The notes under the pieces: model-generated
Databases searched by the model: none
What the model saw: only the letters and a program-made list of their open reading frames with translations
Told to the model about the DNA's origin: nothing
NCBI GenBank assembly: GCA_020721345.1
Contig: DYMX01000010.1
Location: 1-45,428 of the forward strand
From: Sulfurovum sp.
GTDB taxonomy: Bacteria; Campylobacterota; Campylobacteria; Campylobacterales; Sulfurovaceae
Reading direction: 5' to 3'
Length of the DNA: 45,428 nt
Program-made: the position numbers and the translations under genes
In this document: positions 18,824 through 25,017 of the stretch, piece by piece
How positions within the stretch are numbered: position 1 is the first letter of the stretch
Layout of the letters: every line of letters starts with the position of its first letter

Positions 18824-19231
18824 ATGAAAAATGGATTTACAATGATTGAGCTTGTATTTGTGATAGTAATTATAGGTATTTTGGCAGCAGTTGCAGTACC
18901 GAGATTATCGGCAACAAGGGATGATGCTAAAATATCCAAAGAGCTTGAGTCCGCAAAACAGTCAGTTTATAATTTGGGTATGGAATATACTGCAAAAAAT
19001 AGTTTGGATGCTGCAAAAATTACAGCCGCTGATAACGATCTTGATTGTTTCACGATAACAGATGAAGCGGGGGATGGAAATATTTCATTGGATGTAGAGG
19101 CAAAAAGCGAGAGCCGTTGCCCTGATAGTATTTTGAATGTTGTTCGAGAATCGGCGATAAAGAATGGGCTAATAGCAAGAGATGGCTCAAAGCAGGTTTT
19201 TGACTTTGGCAGGATTTCGGTAACTAGATAA
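18824..19231 (+). CDS. Type IV pilin-like protein 2
   Basis: 135-residue prepilin closely related to its upstream neighbour. ATG at 18824 has GAGGGG six bases upstream; the leader reads MKNG|FTMIELVFVIVIIG with Gly at -1 and Glu at +5. A TTG two codons earlier is in frame but is less well placed. The stalk (PRLSATRDDAKISKELESAKQ), the LDCFTI and SRCPDS cysteines and the C-terminal strand match pilin 1 along the full length, so the pair arose by tandem duplication. Role as for pilin 1: a subunit or pseudopilin of a type IV pilus/type II secretion/DNA-uptake machine. Confidence 0.87.
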   Translation: MKNGFTMIELVFVIVIIGILAAVAVPRLSATRDDAKISKELESAKQSVYNLGMEYTAKNSLDAAKITAADNDLDCFTITDEAGDGNISLDVEAKSESRCPDSILNVVRESAIKNGLIARDGSKQVFDFGRISVTR

Positions 19232-19256
19232 GCATATTTTTATTTATTTGAAATTA

Positions 19257-19262
19257 TATAAT
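19257..19262 (+). promoter_or_regulatory. Possible -10 box of pilin gene 3
   Basis: TATAAT stands 18 bases before the pilin 3 start codon. That distance is short: the transcript would begin close to the AAAAGGAG ribosome site. It is therefore only a possible promoter in an A/T-rich gap. Confidence 0.3.
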
Positions 19263-19280
19263 ATAAAAAAGGAGTTAGGG

Positions 19281-19757
19281 ATGAAAAAAGCATTTACAAT
19301 GGTTGAGCTTATTATGGTTATAGTCGTTATAGGGATACTTGCAAGCATTGCTGTTCCGAGACTTGTTGCCACAAGGGATGATGCAGAGATAGCAAAGGCA
19401 ACAGCAACTGTAGCATCTGTTAGAGCAGCGCTTTCAACCGAGAGACAACTTAGGGTTTTAAGAGGTGATTTTGCGCCGGTAGATTCACTTAATGCAGATG
19501 GCAATGGAGCATTTTCTACTTTTGGTAATGGCGCAGGCGGAGATACCGGCAGAACGGTTCTTGAGGGTTCTGTAGCAGCTTGTGCCAATGCAGCTGATAC
19601 GGGATGTTGGGCTGCAGCTGCGCCGACATACACCTATAGAATGCCAACAGGAGTTGGCGGAACTGTTGCGTTTTCTTTGCAAGATGCAGGAGGAAATTAT
19701 GACGGGCGGTTCACTTGTGACACAGATGATGAGAATTGTCAAAAGCTTACACAGTAA
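19281..19757 (+). CDS. Type IV pilin-like protein 3
   Basis: 158-residue prepilin, more distant from pilins 1 and 2. ATG 19281 is preceded by AAAAGGAG. The leader reads MKKA|FTMVELIMVIVVIG: Glu at +5 is kept but Ala replaces Gly at -1, a change tolerated by some prepilin peptidases. The globular region is Gly/Ala-rich with four Cys (CANAADTGCWAA and FTCDTDDENC). Lying just upstream of the priA region, it occupies the place of Cj0683 of C. jejuni (uvrB-Cj0681-Cj0682-Cj0683-priA), so it is probably the ancestral pilin-like gene of this locus. Confidence 0.85.
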   Translation: MKKAFTMVELIMVIVVIGILASIAVPRLVATRDDAEIAKATATVASVRAALSTERQLRVLRGDFAPVDSLNADGNGAFSTFGNGAGGDTGRTVLEGSVAACANAADTGCWAAAAPTYTYRMPTGVGGTVAFSLQDAGGNYDGRFTCDTDDENCQKLTQ

Positions 19758-19780
19758 TTTGATTTAAGTGTGTGAGTTTC

Positions 19781-19864
19781 TCTCGCTCCCATGCTCCTGC
19801 GTGGGAGTGTATATCGGCGTTTTAGAATTCAGTATGCATTCCCAAGGAGACCGTGGGAACGAGA
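19781..19864. repeat. Dispersed palindromic repeat (CTCGTTCCC type)
   Basis: The ends TCTCGCTCCC and GGGAACGAGA are inverted with one mismatch, and inner arms (tgcgtgggagtg / gcattccca, and ccaaggagaccgtggg) give further pairing. This GCGTGGGA/GGGAACGAG type of repeat is familiar from many proteobacterial genomes as an intergenic dispersed element. It fills the space between pilin 3 and the toxin-antitoxin promoter and has no coding capacity. Confidence 0.65.
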
Positions 19865-19865
19865 T

Positions 19866-19888
19866 AAATCGATTTTGTGATATAATAA
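19866..19888 (+). promoter_or_regulatory. Promoter of the MntA/HepT-type pair
   Basis: Contains an extended -10 TGATATAAT. The 23-base stretch AAAT-C-GATTTTGTGATATAATAA matches the stretch at 21061-21083, before the MazF-type pair, at 22 of 23 positions. The two toxin-antitoxin units thus share the same promoter sequence. Confidence 0.65.
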
Positions 19889-19913
19889 GCCTATAATCAA
19901 TTAGGATAAAAAA

Positions 19914-20222
19914 ATGAATAAAATATTATTATCTAAAATAAAAGAAAAAAAATTATCACTTATAAAAGATGGATTTGAAATAATAGGAGTATTTGGCTCA
20001 TACGCCAAAGGCAAAGAGACTAAAAACAGTGATATCGATCTTTTGTATGATATAAAGCCTTTGTTTATTCAAAAATATGGTGGTTTTGAAGCATTTGCTA
20101 AAATAAATGAGATAAGAAATGAATTAAAACAAGACTTGGGGCATGATGTAGATCTGGCAACTATAGATAGTAATAGTAGAACTTTTAAAAAATTTGCACT
20201 AAAAGATGTAATCTATGTCTAG
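19914..20222 (+). CDS. MntA-like nucleotidyltransferase antitoxin
   Basis: 102-residue minimal nucleotidyltransferase (MNT) domain. The defining GSX10DXD motif is intact: GSYAKGKETKNSDIDLLYD (about residues 28-46), with the third acidic residue in DVDLATID. In described MntA/HepT systems this protein is the antitoxin and transfers AMP to a tyrosine of the HEPN RNase HepT. AGGA lies before the ATG. It overlaps the HepT gene by eight bases, the usual arrangement. It is intact while its partner is frameshifted. Confidence 0.85.
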   Translation: MNKILLSKIKEKKLSLIKDGFEIIGVFGSYAKGKETKNSDIDLLYDIKPLFIQKYGGFEAFAKINEIRNELKQDLGHDVDLATIDSNSRTFKKFALKDVIYV

Positions 20223-20551
20223 CATAAATGAGAAATTAATATTTATATTAGAAAAAATAGACGACTTGGTTTTGTACAAGGAGTCTTTTTTAAATGCGCA
20301 TGATATGTTAAATAATAAAATGGCATTTGATGCATCATTGATGTGTTTGCTTCAAATCGGCGAAACACTTAATAAATTGAGAGATAGCGCTTATAGAGAA
20401 TTGTTGCCCATAAAAGGCACATATGATGTAAGAAATTTTATAGCGCATGACCTATGAAGGCGTCAATAAAGCTATAATCGAGGACATAATAAGGGTTCAT
20501 ATACCAAAATTGAAAAGTACGATCGAAAATATCTTAGAGCAAAATTGTTAA
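20215..20551 (+). pseudogene. HepT-like HEPN RNase toxin, frameshifted
   Basis: Read as it stands, the frame stops at 20457 after 80 residues (...YDVRNFIAHDL). Removing one C at 20451/20452 restores a 111-residue HepT that continues HD-YEGVNKAIIEDII and ends ...ILEQNC at 20551. The break falls inside the HEPN RNase/AMPylation motif RX4HXY (R-NFIA-H-D-Y): Arg and His survive but the Tyr and the last helix are lost. The product is probably inactive, unless the extra base is a sequencing error or is bypassed. The truncated priA copy starts right behind it. Confidence 0.8.
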
Positions 20552-20576
20552 AGGCTTATTATATTTTACTACCAAG

Positions 20577-21064
20577 TAGCATTATCAAAATCATCGGCTC
20601 CGTTGTTAACCTATGCAAGTGAAGCGAAACTTGAGATAGGTACTGTGGTAAAAGTTCCAGTCAAAAGTACGGTTAAAAGTGCCGTGGTTCTTGAGGAAGT
20701 AAAAAAGCCCGAGTTTGAAACCTCTGAAATTTTAGAAATAACCCCACACTTTTATACCCAAAAGCAGCTCATTATTGCCAAGTTCATATCAATATACTAT
20801 TTTTCTACTATTTCAGAAGCTTTGGCGCTTTTTGTACCGTTTAGGAAGTGTATGAGTGAAACTGTCATTGCAAACGAGGTGAAGCAATCTATTATTAAAA
20901 ATGTTGATCGCCGCGACTTTGCCTACACAGCTTCACTTCGTAAAGACCGTTTCGGTTCCAAAGCTACAAACGATAAGCAGTTATCGTTTGCTAAACGCTT
21001 TTCATCTCGCGATGACGGTATTTACCAACCAACAACCATTCACTCTCTACCCACACTCACAAAT
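20577..21064 (+). repeat. 488-bp perfect direct repeat, left copy
   Basis: Compared with 21682-22169 (offset 1105), all 488 bases are identical as far as I can read. The flanking bases differ on both sides (G versus T before, A versus T after). The repeat covers the priA 5' coding region, including the in-frame palindromic element, and ends in a C/A-rich tract. The MazF-type pair lies between the two copies. Confidence 0.93.
20864..21016 (+). repeat. In-frame palindromic element in truncated priA
   Basis: 153 bases (51 codons) bounded by GTCATTGC and its near-complement GCGATGAC, with inner inverted pairs (gtgaagc / gcttcac and gcttttcatctcgc). Encodes VIANEVKQSIIKNVDRRD and so on, ending SSRDDG. 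An identical copy is at 21969-22121 in complete priA. Same family as the dnaX element at 14167-14265. Confidence 0.8.
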
Positions 21065-21083
21065 AGATTTTGTGATATAATAA
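21061..21083 (+). promoter_or_regulatory. Promoter of the MazF-type pair
   Basis: Extended -10 TGATATAAT (TATAAT at 21076-21081) within a 23-base stretch matching the MntA/HepT promoter at 19866-19888 except for one base. Its first four bases, AAAT, are also the last four bases of the 488-bp repeat, so the toxin-antitoxin unit begins exactly at the repeat boundary. Confidence 0.7.
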
Positions 21084-21113
21084 TTTATTAAATTGCAGTG
21101 AAGGAGTTTGGTC

Positions 21114-21341
21114 ATGCAAAGATTTACAATACAAGTACAGGATTCTTTTGTTAATGATTTTATACTGTTTTTAAATAGATATGGAAGCAATATCAAGATA
21201 TTAGAGTCAAAAAATAGTTTTTCAGATAAACATGAAAAAAAAATCCAAAATAATAGCAAAAATGATATTATAAAAGCTCAAAATATATCCATGGAAAAAA
21301 CATGGGACAATGATGCAGATAAGGCTTGGGATGAGTTATAA
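21114..21341 (+). CDS. Probable antitoxin of the MazF-type pair
   Basis: 75-residue protein translated from ATG 21114, with AAGGAG seven bases upstream. The N terminus (MQRFTIQVQDSFVNDFILFLNRYG) looks like a short strand plus helix, as in small ribbon-helix-helix or Phd-like antitoxins; the rest is hydrophilic and probably flexible, ending EKTWDNDADKAWDEL. I do not recognise the family by name. The call rests on size, the 11-base overlap with the toxin gene, and the frequency of such N-terminal motifs in Campylobacterota antitoxins. Confidence 0.65.
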   Translation: MQRFTIQVQDSFVNDFILFLNRYGSNIKILESKNSFSDKHEKKIQNNSKNDIIKAQNISMEKTWDNDADKAWDEL

Positions 21342-21657
21342 AAAAGGAGATATTGTTCTTATCAATTTTCCTTTTACTGATCTTGCAAATTCTAAAAAAA
21401 GACCCGTTTTGATCATATCCGATGAAAGCAGTTTAAATGACATAGTATGTTTTCAGATTACATCAAGATCAACTCAAAATAATTTGATGCTAATAAATAA
21501 AAGTGAAATAGCAAGCGGTGAGTTAAAGCTTATATCATTTGTAAAATATGATAAGTGTTTTACATTGGATTCAAGTATCATAGATAAAAAATTAGCCTCT
21601 GTCAATGATGAATTTATGAACAAGTTAAAAACATTATTTTGTAAAACCATATTTTAG
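21331..21657 (+). CDS. MazF/PemK-type endoribonuclease toxin
   Basis: 108-residue MazF/PemK-like protein starting MSYKKGDIVLINFPFTDL, followed by KKRPVLIISDE: the GDIV..NFPF-TD..KKRPVLI pattern is the hallmark of this mRNA-cleaving toxin fold. The conserved C-terminal segment LKLISFVKYDKCFTLD is also present. ATG at 21331 overlaps the antitoxin stop (ATGAGTTATAA); an in-frame ATG at 21310 would lie inside the antitoxin gene and lacks a ribosome site. The gene is intact. It lies between the two copies of the priA 5' repeat. Confidence 0.85.
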   Translation: MSYKKGDIVLINFPFTDLANSKKRPVLIISDESSLNDIVCFQITSRSTQNNLMLINKSEIASGELKLISFVKYDKCFTLDSSIIDKKLASVNDEFMNKLKTLFCKTIF

Positions 21658-21665
21658 GACACTCT

Positions 21666-23666
21666 ATATACTATTTTCATTTAGCATTATCAAAATCATC
21701 GGCTCCGTTGTTAACCTATGCAAGTGAAGCGAAACTTGAGATAGGTACTGTGGTAAAAGTTCCAGTCAAAAGTACGGTTAAAAGTGCCGTGGTTCTTGAG
21801 GAAGTAAAAAAGCCCGAGTTTGAAACCTCTGAAATTTTAGAAATAACCCCACACTTTTATACCCAAAAGCAGCTCATTATTGCCAAGTTCATATCAATAT
21901 ACTATTTTTCTACTATTTCAGAAGCTTTGGCGCTTTTTGTACCGTTTAGGAAGTGTATGAGTGAAACTGTCATTGCAAACGAGGTGAAGCAATCTATTAT
22001 TAAAAATGTTGATCGCCGCGACTTTGCCTACACAGCTTCACTTCGTAAAGACCGTTTCGGTTCCAAAGCTACAAACGATAAGCAGTTATCGTTTGCTAAA
22101 CGCTTTTCATCTCGCGATGACGGTATTTACCAACCAACAACCATTCACTCTCTACCCACACTCACAAATTCTCAATTTGATGCTCTTAATGAGATAAAAA
22201 CTCATCAAAGATCACTCCTCTTTGGCGTGACGGGTTCCGGTAAGACAGAGATCTTCATTCATCTTATAGCAGATGCTTTGCAAGAAGGTAAAAATGTGAT
22301 CCTGCTTATGCCAGAAATCTCCCTAACGCCGCAAATGAAAAAAAGACTTACAAAATATTTTGGCGAAGAAATAGTTTTATGGCATTCTAAGTTATCCAAA
22401 AAACAAAAATTAGATATATTGGATGGAATTTATAGCGGCAAAGTTAGAATTGTAGCAGGGGCAAGGTCAGCTCTTTTTACGCCTTTGGATAATGTGGGAC
22501 TTATCATAGTGGACGAAGAACATGATGATAGCTATAAGGCTATGACAACTCCTAGGTATCACGCTAGAGATGTTGCTGTGATGATGGCTGAAAAATTAGA
22601 TGCCAAAGTAATATTGGCCAGCGCTACTCCGTCTTTGGGATCTTATATAAATTATCCCATTGTGAGACTAAAGGTCACTTATAACAAAAGTGATAAAACA
22701 TATAAGTTCATTGGCGGAGATAGCATAAATAACCACATATTGGGCGCCGTAACACAAACGCTAAAAAATGGCGAACAAGTTATCCTGTTTTTGCCGACAC
22801 GAGGCAATTTTAAATATCTACACTGCCCGGCATGCGGAGATACCCACAAATGCCCGTTTTGTTCAGTCGGTATGGCACTGCATAGAGATAGCCGCCACTT
22901 AAGATGCCATTACTGCGGATATAGTGAAGCAATAATCACCAAATGTACAACTTGTGGATATGAGCCTCTTGTCTCGAACAGGATAGGCACAAAAGAGGCG
23001 GTGGAGATAATAGGTGAAAATTTGCCAAATGCAAGGATAGCTCAGTTTGACAAAGACAGCATAACAACTCCCAAAAAACTTGACTCTTTACTGGATAGTT
23101 TGTCAAAAAAAGAGATAGATGTACTTGTCGGTACACAAATGATAAGCAAGGGGCATGATTATCCAGATATTACACTCTCGGTTATCATGGGCATTGATCA
23201 TATTTTAGGGCTTGCTGACTTTAGAGCCAAAGAGCGAGCTTGCAGTTTGATGTTTCAGATAGCGGGACGAAGCGGCAGGGACAAAGATGCTTTGGTGCTT
23301 ATACAAACACAGTATAAAGAGCAGTTTGCGCCGTATTTGAGTGATTATGAACTCTTAATTAAAGATGAACTCGAGTTTAGAAAAATGGCTTTTTATCCGC
23401 CATTTTCTAGAATAGCTAGAGTTATCATTGAAAATAGAGATAAAGAGAAAGCTAAAAATTTAACTAATTCTATAGGTAAAAAATTGCGAGAATTTGATAG
23501 AATAGAAATCATGGGAGAGGGCAAAGCTCCTATTGAGAAAATAGCAAATAGATATAGGTATCATATAATAGTCAAATCAAGCTCTCAAAAAGAGCTTTTG
23601 AAGGCTTTGCATAGTGTTAATGTGGCAGGTGTTAAGATAGATATGGATGCAATTGATTTTTCATAA
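21666..23666 (+). CDS. priA: Primosomal helicase PriA (probable AUA start)
   Basis: Restarts stalled replication forks. Helicase motifs are complete: GVTGSGKTE (Walker A, about 186-194), VDEEHDDSYK (DEEH box), and the zinc-binding Cys pairs CPACGDTHKCPFC and CHYCGY...CTTCGY. No ATG, GTG or TTG precedes the conserved N terminus: the first is TTG at 21708, which would cut into it. ATA at 21666, with AGGA six bases upstream, gives a natural start (YYFHLALSKSSAPLLTYASE) and 666 residues, about 50 above the usual length because of the in-frame element. priA is normally important, so a working start is expected. Confidence 0.9.
   Translation: MYYFHLALSKSSAPLLTYASEAKLEIGTVVKVPVKSTVKSAVVLEEVKKPEFETSEILEITPHFYTQKQLIIAKFISIYYFSTISEALALFVPFRKCMSETVIANEVKQSIIKNVDRRDFAYTASLRKDRFGSKATNDKQLSFAKRFSSRDDGIYQPTTIHSLPTLTNSQFDALNEIKTHQRSLLFGVTGSGKTEIFIHLIADALQEGKNVILLMPEISLTPQMKKRLTKYFGEEIVLWHSKLSKKQKLDILDGIYSGKVRIVAGARSALFTPLDNVGLIIVDEEHDDSYKAMTTPRYHARDVAVMMAEKLDAKVILASATPSLGSYINYPIVRLKVTYNKSDKTYKFIGGDSINNHILGAVTQTLKNGEQVILFLPTRGNFKYLHCPACGDTHKCPFCSVGMALHRDSRHLRCHYCGYSEAIITKCTTCGYEPLVSNRIGTKEAVEIIGENLPNARIAQFDKDSITTPKKLDSLLDSLSKKEIDVLVGTQMISKGHDYPDITLSVIMGIDHILGLADFRAKERACSLMFQIAGRSGRDKDALVLIQTQYKEQFAPYLSDYELLIKDELEFRKMAFYPPFSRIARVIIENRDKEKAKNLTNSIGKKLREFDRIEIMGEGKAPIEKIANRYRYHIIVKSSSQKELLKALHSVNVAGVKIDMDAIDFS
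21682..22169 (+). repeat. 488-bp perfect direct repeat, right copy
   Basis: Right copy of the repeat at 20577-21064. It is continuous with the complete priA gene. The junction with the toxin-antitoxin unit lies at 21681/21682, within the first codons of priA. Confidence 0.93.
21969..22121 (+). repeat. In-frame palindromic element in complete priA
   Basis: 153-base element identical to 20864-21016, translated without a stop as 51 residues of PriA between the N-terminal DNA-binding domain and the helicase core. The following C/A-rich linker (TTIHSLPTLTN) precedes the helicase domain. Confidence 0.8.
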
Positions 23667-23687
23667 TTGCCTAAAGAGTATTTTTTT

Positions 23688-23863
23688 GCTACCTTTTTAG
23701 TAAAGGTAGCGCCAAAAGCGTAAACACTCAGAGTTCGCTTCGCTCGTAAGGTGCTTCGTGTTTACATTATTTAAAATAATTTTGTCATCGTATGCATCCT
23801 TAGAAGCAGCACGAATTCAAGCGAAGTCGCAGAAGTAGTGCGTCGCGATTTGCTTACGATGAC
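23688..23863. repeat. Three hairpins between priA and ispG
   Basis: The 283-base gap after priA holds no gene but three inverted repeats: GCTACCTTT / AAAGGTAGC (23688-23696 and 23702-23710); GTAAACAC / GTGTTTAC (23720-23727 and 23758-23765); and GTCATCGTA / TACGATGAC (23784-23792 and 23855-23863). The last resembles the GTCATTGCGA elements elsewhere in the window. A further AAAAG-type palindrome (cttttcttta / taaaaagaaaag) follows near 23877-23899. The T-run lies 5' of the first stem, so it is not a standard terminator for priA. Confidence 0.65.
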
Positions 23864-23949
23864 GCTTTTCTTTTGTTACTTTTCTTTATAAAAAGAAAAG
23901 TTATACTTAATTGTGATAAAATCATAATAATTTAGAGTGAAAGCAGTCA

Positions 23950-25017
23950 ATGAAAGATAGATATCCAACCAAAAAAATATATGTAGGTGGTGTTGCGGTC
24001 GGTGGAGATGCTCCGATATCTGTTCAATCAATGACATATAGCAATACATCAGATATCGCATCAACAGTGGAACAGATAAATAGGCTTCATTTTGCAGGCG
24101 CTGATATAGTTCGCGTTGCAGTCCCGACCATGGAAGATGCGCTTGCTCTTAAGGCTATAAAAGAGCGCTCAAGCCTGCCTATAGTCGCAGATATTCATTT
24201 TAATTATCGTCTTGCACTAGAAGCCGCCAAGTGGGTTGACTGCATCAGGTTTAACCCAGGCAATATCGGCGAAAAAAGCCGTATAAAAGAGATAGTAAAA
24301 GCATGCAAAGAGAGAAATCTGCCTGTTAGGATAGGTGTCAATGCCGGCAGCTTGGAAAGCGAATTTGAAAATAGATACGGTGCAACTGCTAAAGGCATGG
24401 TTGAGAGCGCATTGTACAATATAAAATACCTTGAAGATCTTGATTTTACTGATATTAAAATATCACTCAAAGCCAGCGATGTGGATAGAACGGTGGAAGC
24501 TTATCGAATGCTGAGACCTCTAAATAACTATCCTTTTCATTTAGGCGTAACGGAAGCAGGGACTATTTTCCATGCAACTATCAAATCCGCGATAGGTTTG
24601 GGCGCATTGCTGCTTGACGGCATAGGCGATACTATGAGAGTCTCCATCACGGGAGAACTTGAGGAGGAGATAAAAGTAGGCAAGGCAATACTTAAAGACA
24701 GCGGCAGAGTAAAGGACGGTATCAATATCATCTCTTGTCCGACTTGCGGCAGGATAGAAGCTGATCTGGTAAGCGCGGTTGCGGAAGTTGAAAAGAGACT
24801 CTCGCATATTAAAACTCCTCTTGATGTGTCGGTAATGGGTTGTGTGGTAAATGCCATAGGCGAAGCAAAGCATGCCGATGTGGCGATCGCATATGGTAAG
24901 GGAAGCGGGCTTGTAATGGTTCGAGGTGAGGTTGTAGCAAAACTCGAAGAGAGTAAACTTGTAGACAGGTTTGTAGAGGAAGTAGAAAAAATGGCAAAAA
25001 TAAAAGAGGCAAATTAG
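23950..25017 (+). CDS. ispG: 4-hydroxy-3-methylbut-2-enyl diphosphate synthase
   Basis: Iron-sulfur enzyme of the penultimate MEP isoprenoid step. 355 residues, with N-terminal [17 protein letters not shown], an eight-strand barrel half including [19 protein letters not shown] and LGVTEAGT, and the C-terminal [4Fe-4S] ligands in SCPTCGR and [10 protein letters not shown] followed by the conserved Glu. The priA-ispG order is shared with C. jejuni. Its stop is followed immediately by the dnaB ATG. Confidence 0.96.
   Translation: MKDRYPTKKIYVGGVAVGGDAPISVQSMTYSNTSDIASTVEQINRLHFAGADIVRVAVPTMEDALALKAIKERSSLPIVADIHFNYRLALEAAKWVDCIRFNPGNIGEKSRIKEIVKACKERNLPVRIGVNAGSLESEFENRYGATAKGMVESALYNIKYLEDLDFTDIKISLKASDVDRTVEAYRMLRPLNNYPFHLGVTEAGTIFHATIKSAIGLGALLLDGIGDTMRVSITGELEEEIKVGKAILKDSGRVKDGINIISCPTCGRIEADLVSAVAEVEKRLSHIKTPLDVSVMGCVVNAIGEAKHADVAIAYGKGSGLVMVRGEVVAKLEESKLVDRFVEEVEKMAKIKEAN

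Larger units (their letters stand above)
20561..21091 (+). pseudogene. Truncated 5' copy of priA
   Basis: Encodes only the N-terminal part of PriA (about 170 residues including the in-frame repeat peptide), then runs into the promoter of the next toxin-antitoxin unit and stops at 21091. Bases 20577-21064 are identical to 21682-22169 at the start of full-length priA. The first codons differ: here IFYYQVALSK after an apparent ATA start with AAAGG six bases upstream, against IYYFHLALSK in the complete gene. It lacks the whole helicase part (no Walker motifs), so it cannot act as PriA. It is a relic of a duplication or integration event. Confidence 0.88.

Noticed and set aside
19242-19280. Pilin 3 start at 19248
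   Set aside because: The extra 11 residues would precede the prepilin leader, and AAAAGGAG is placed for ATG 19281.
21708-21710. TTG as the start of priA
   Set aside because: It would remove the conserved first residues (YYFHLALSKSSAP) and has no ribosome site; the reading frame is open and PriA-like upstream.
20577-22169. Repeat pair as a possible CRISPR or rRNA-type repeat
   Set aside because: Only two copies, each 488 bases and protein-coding (priA); no spacer-repeat pattern.
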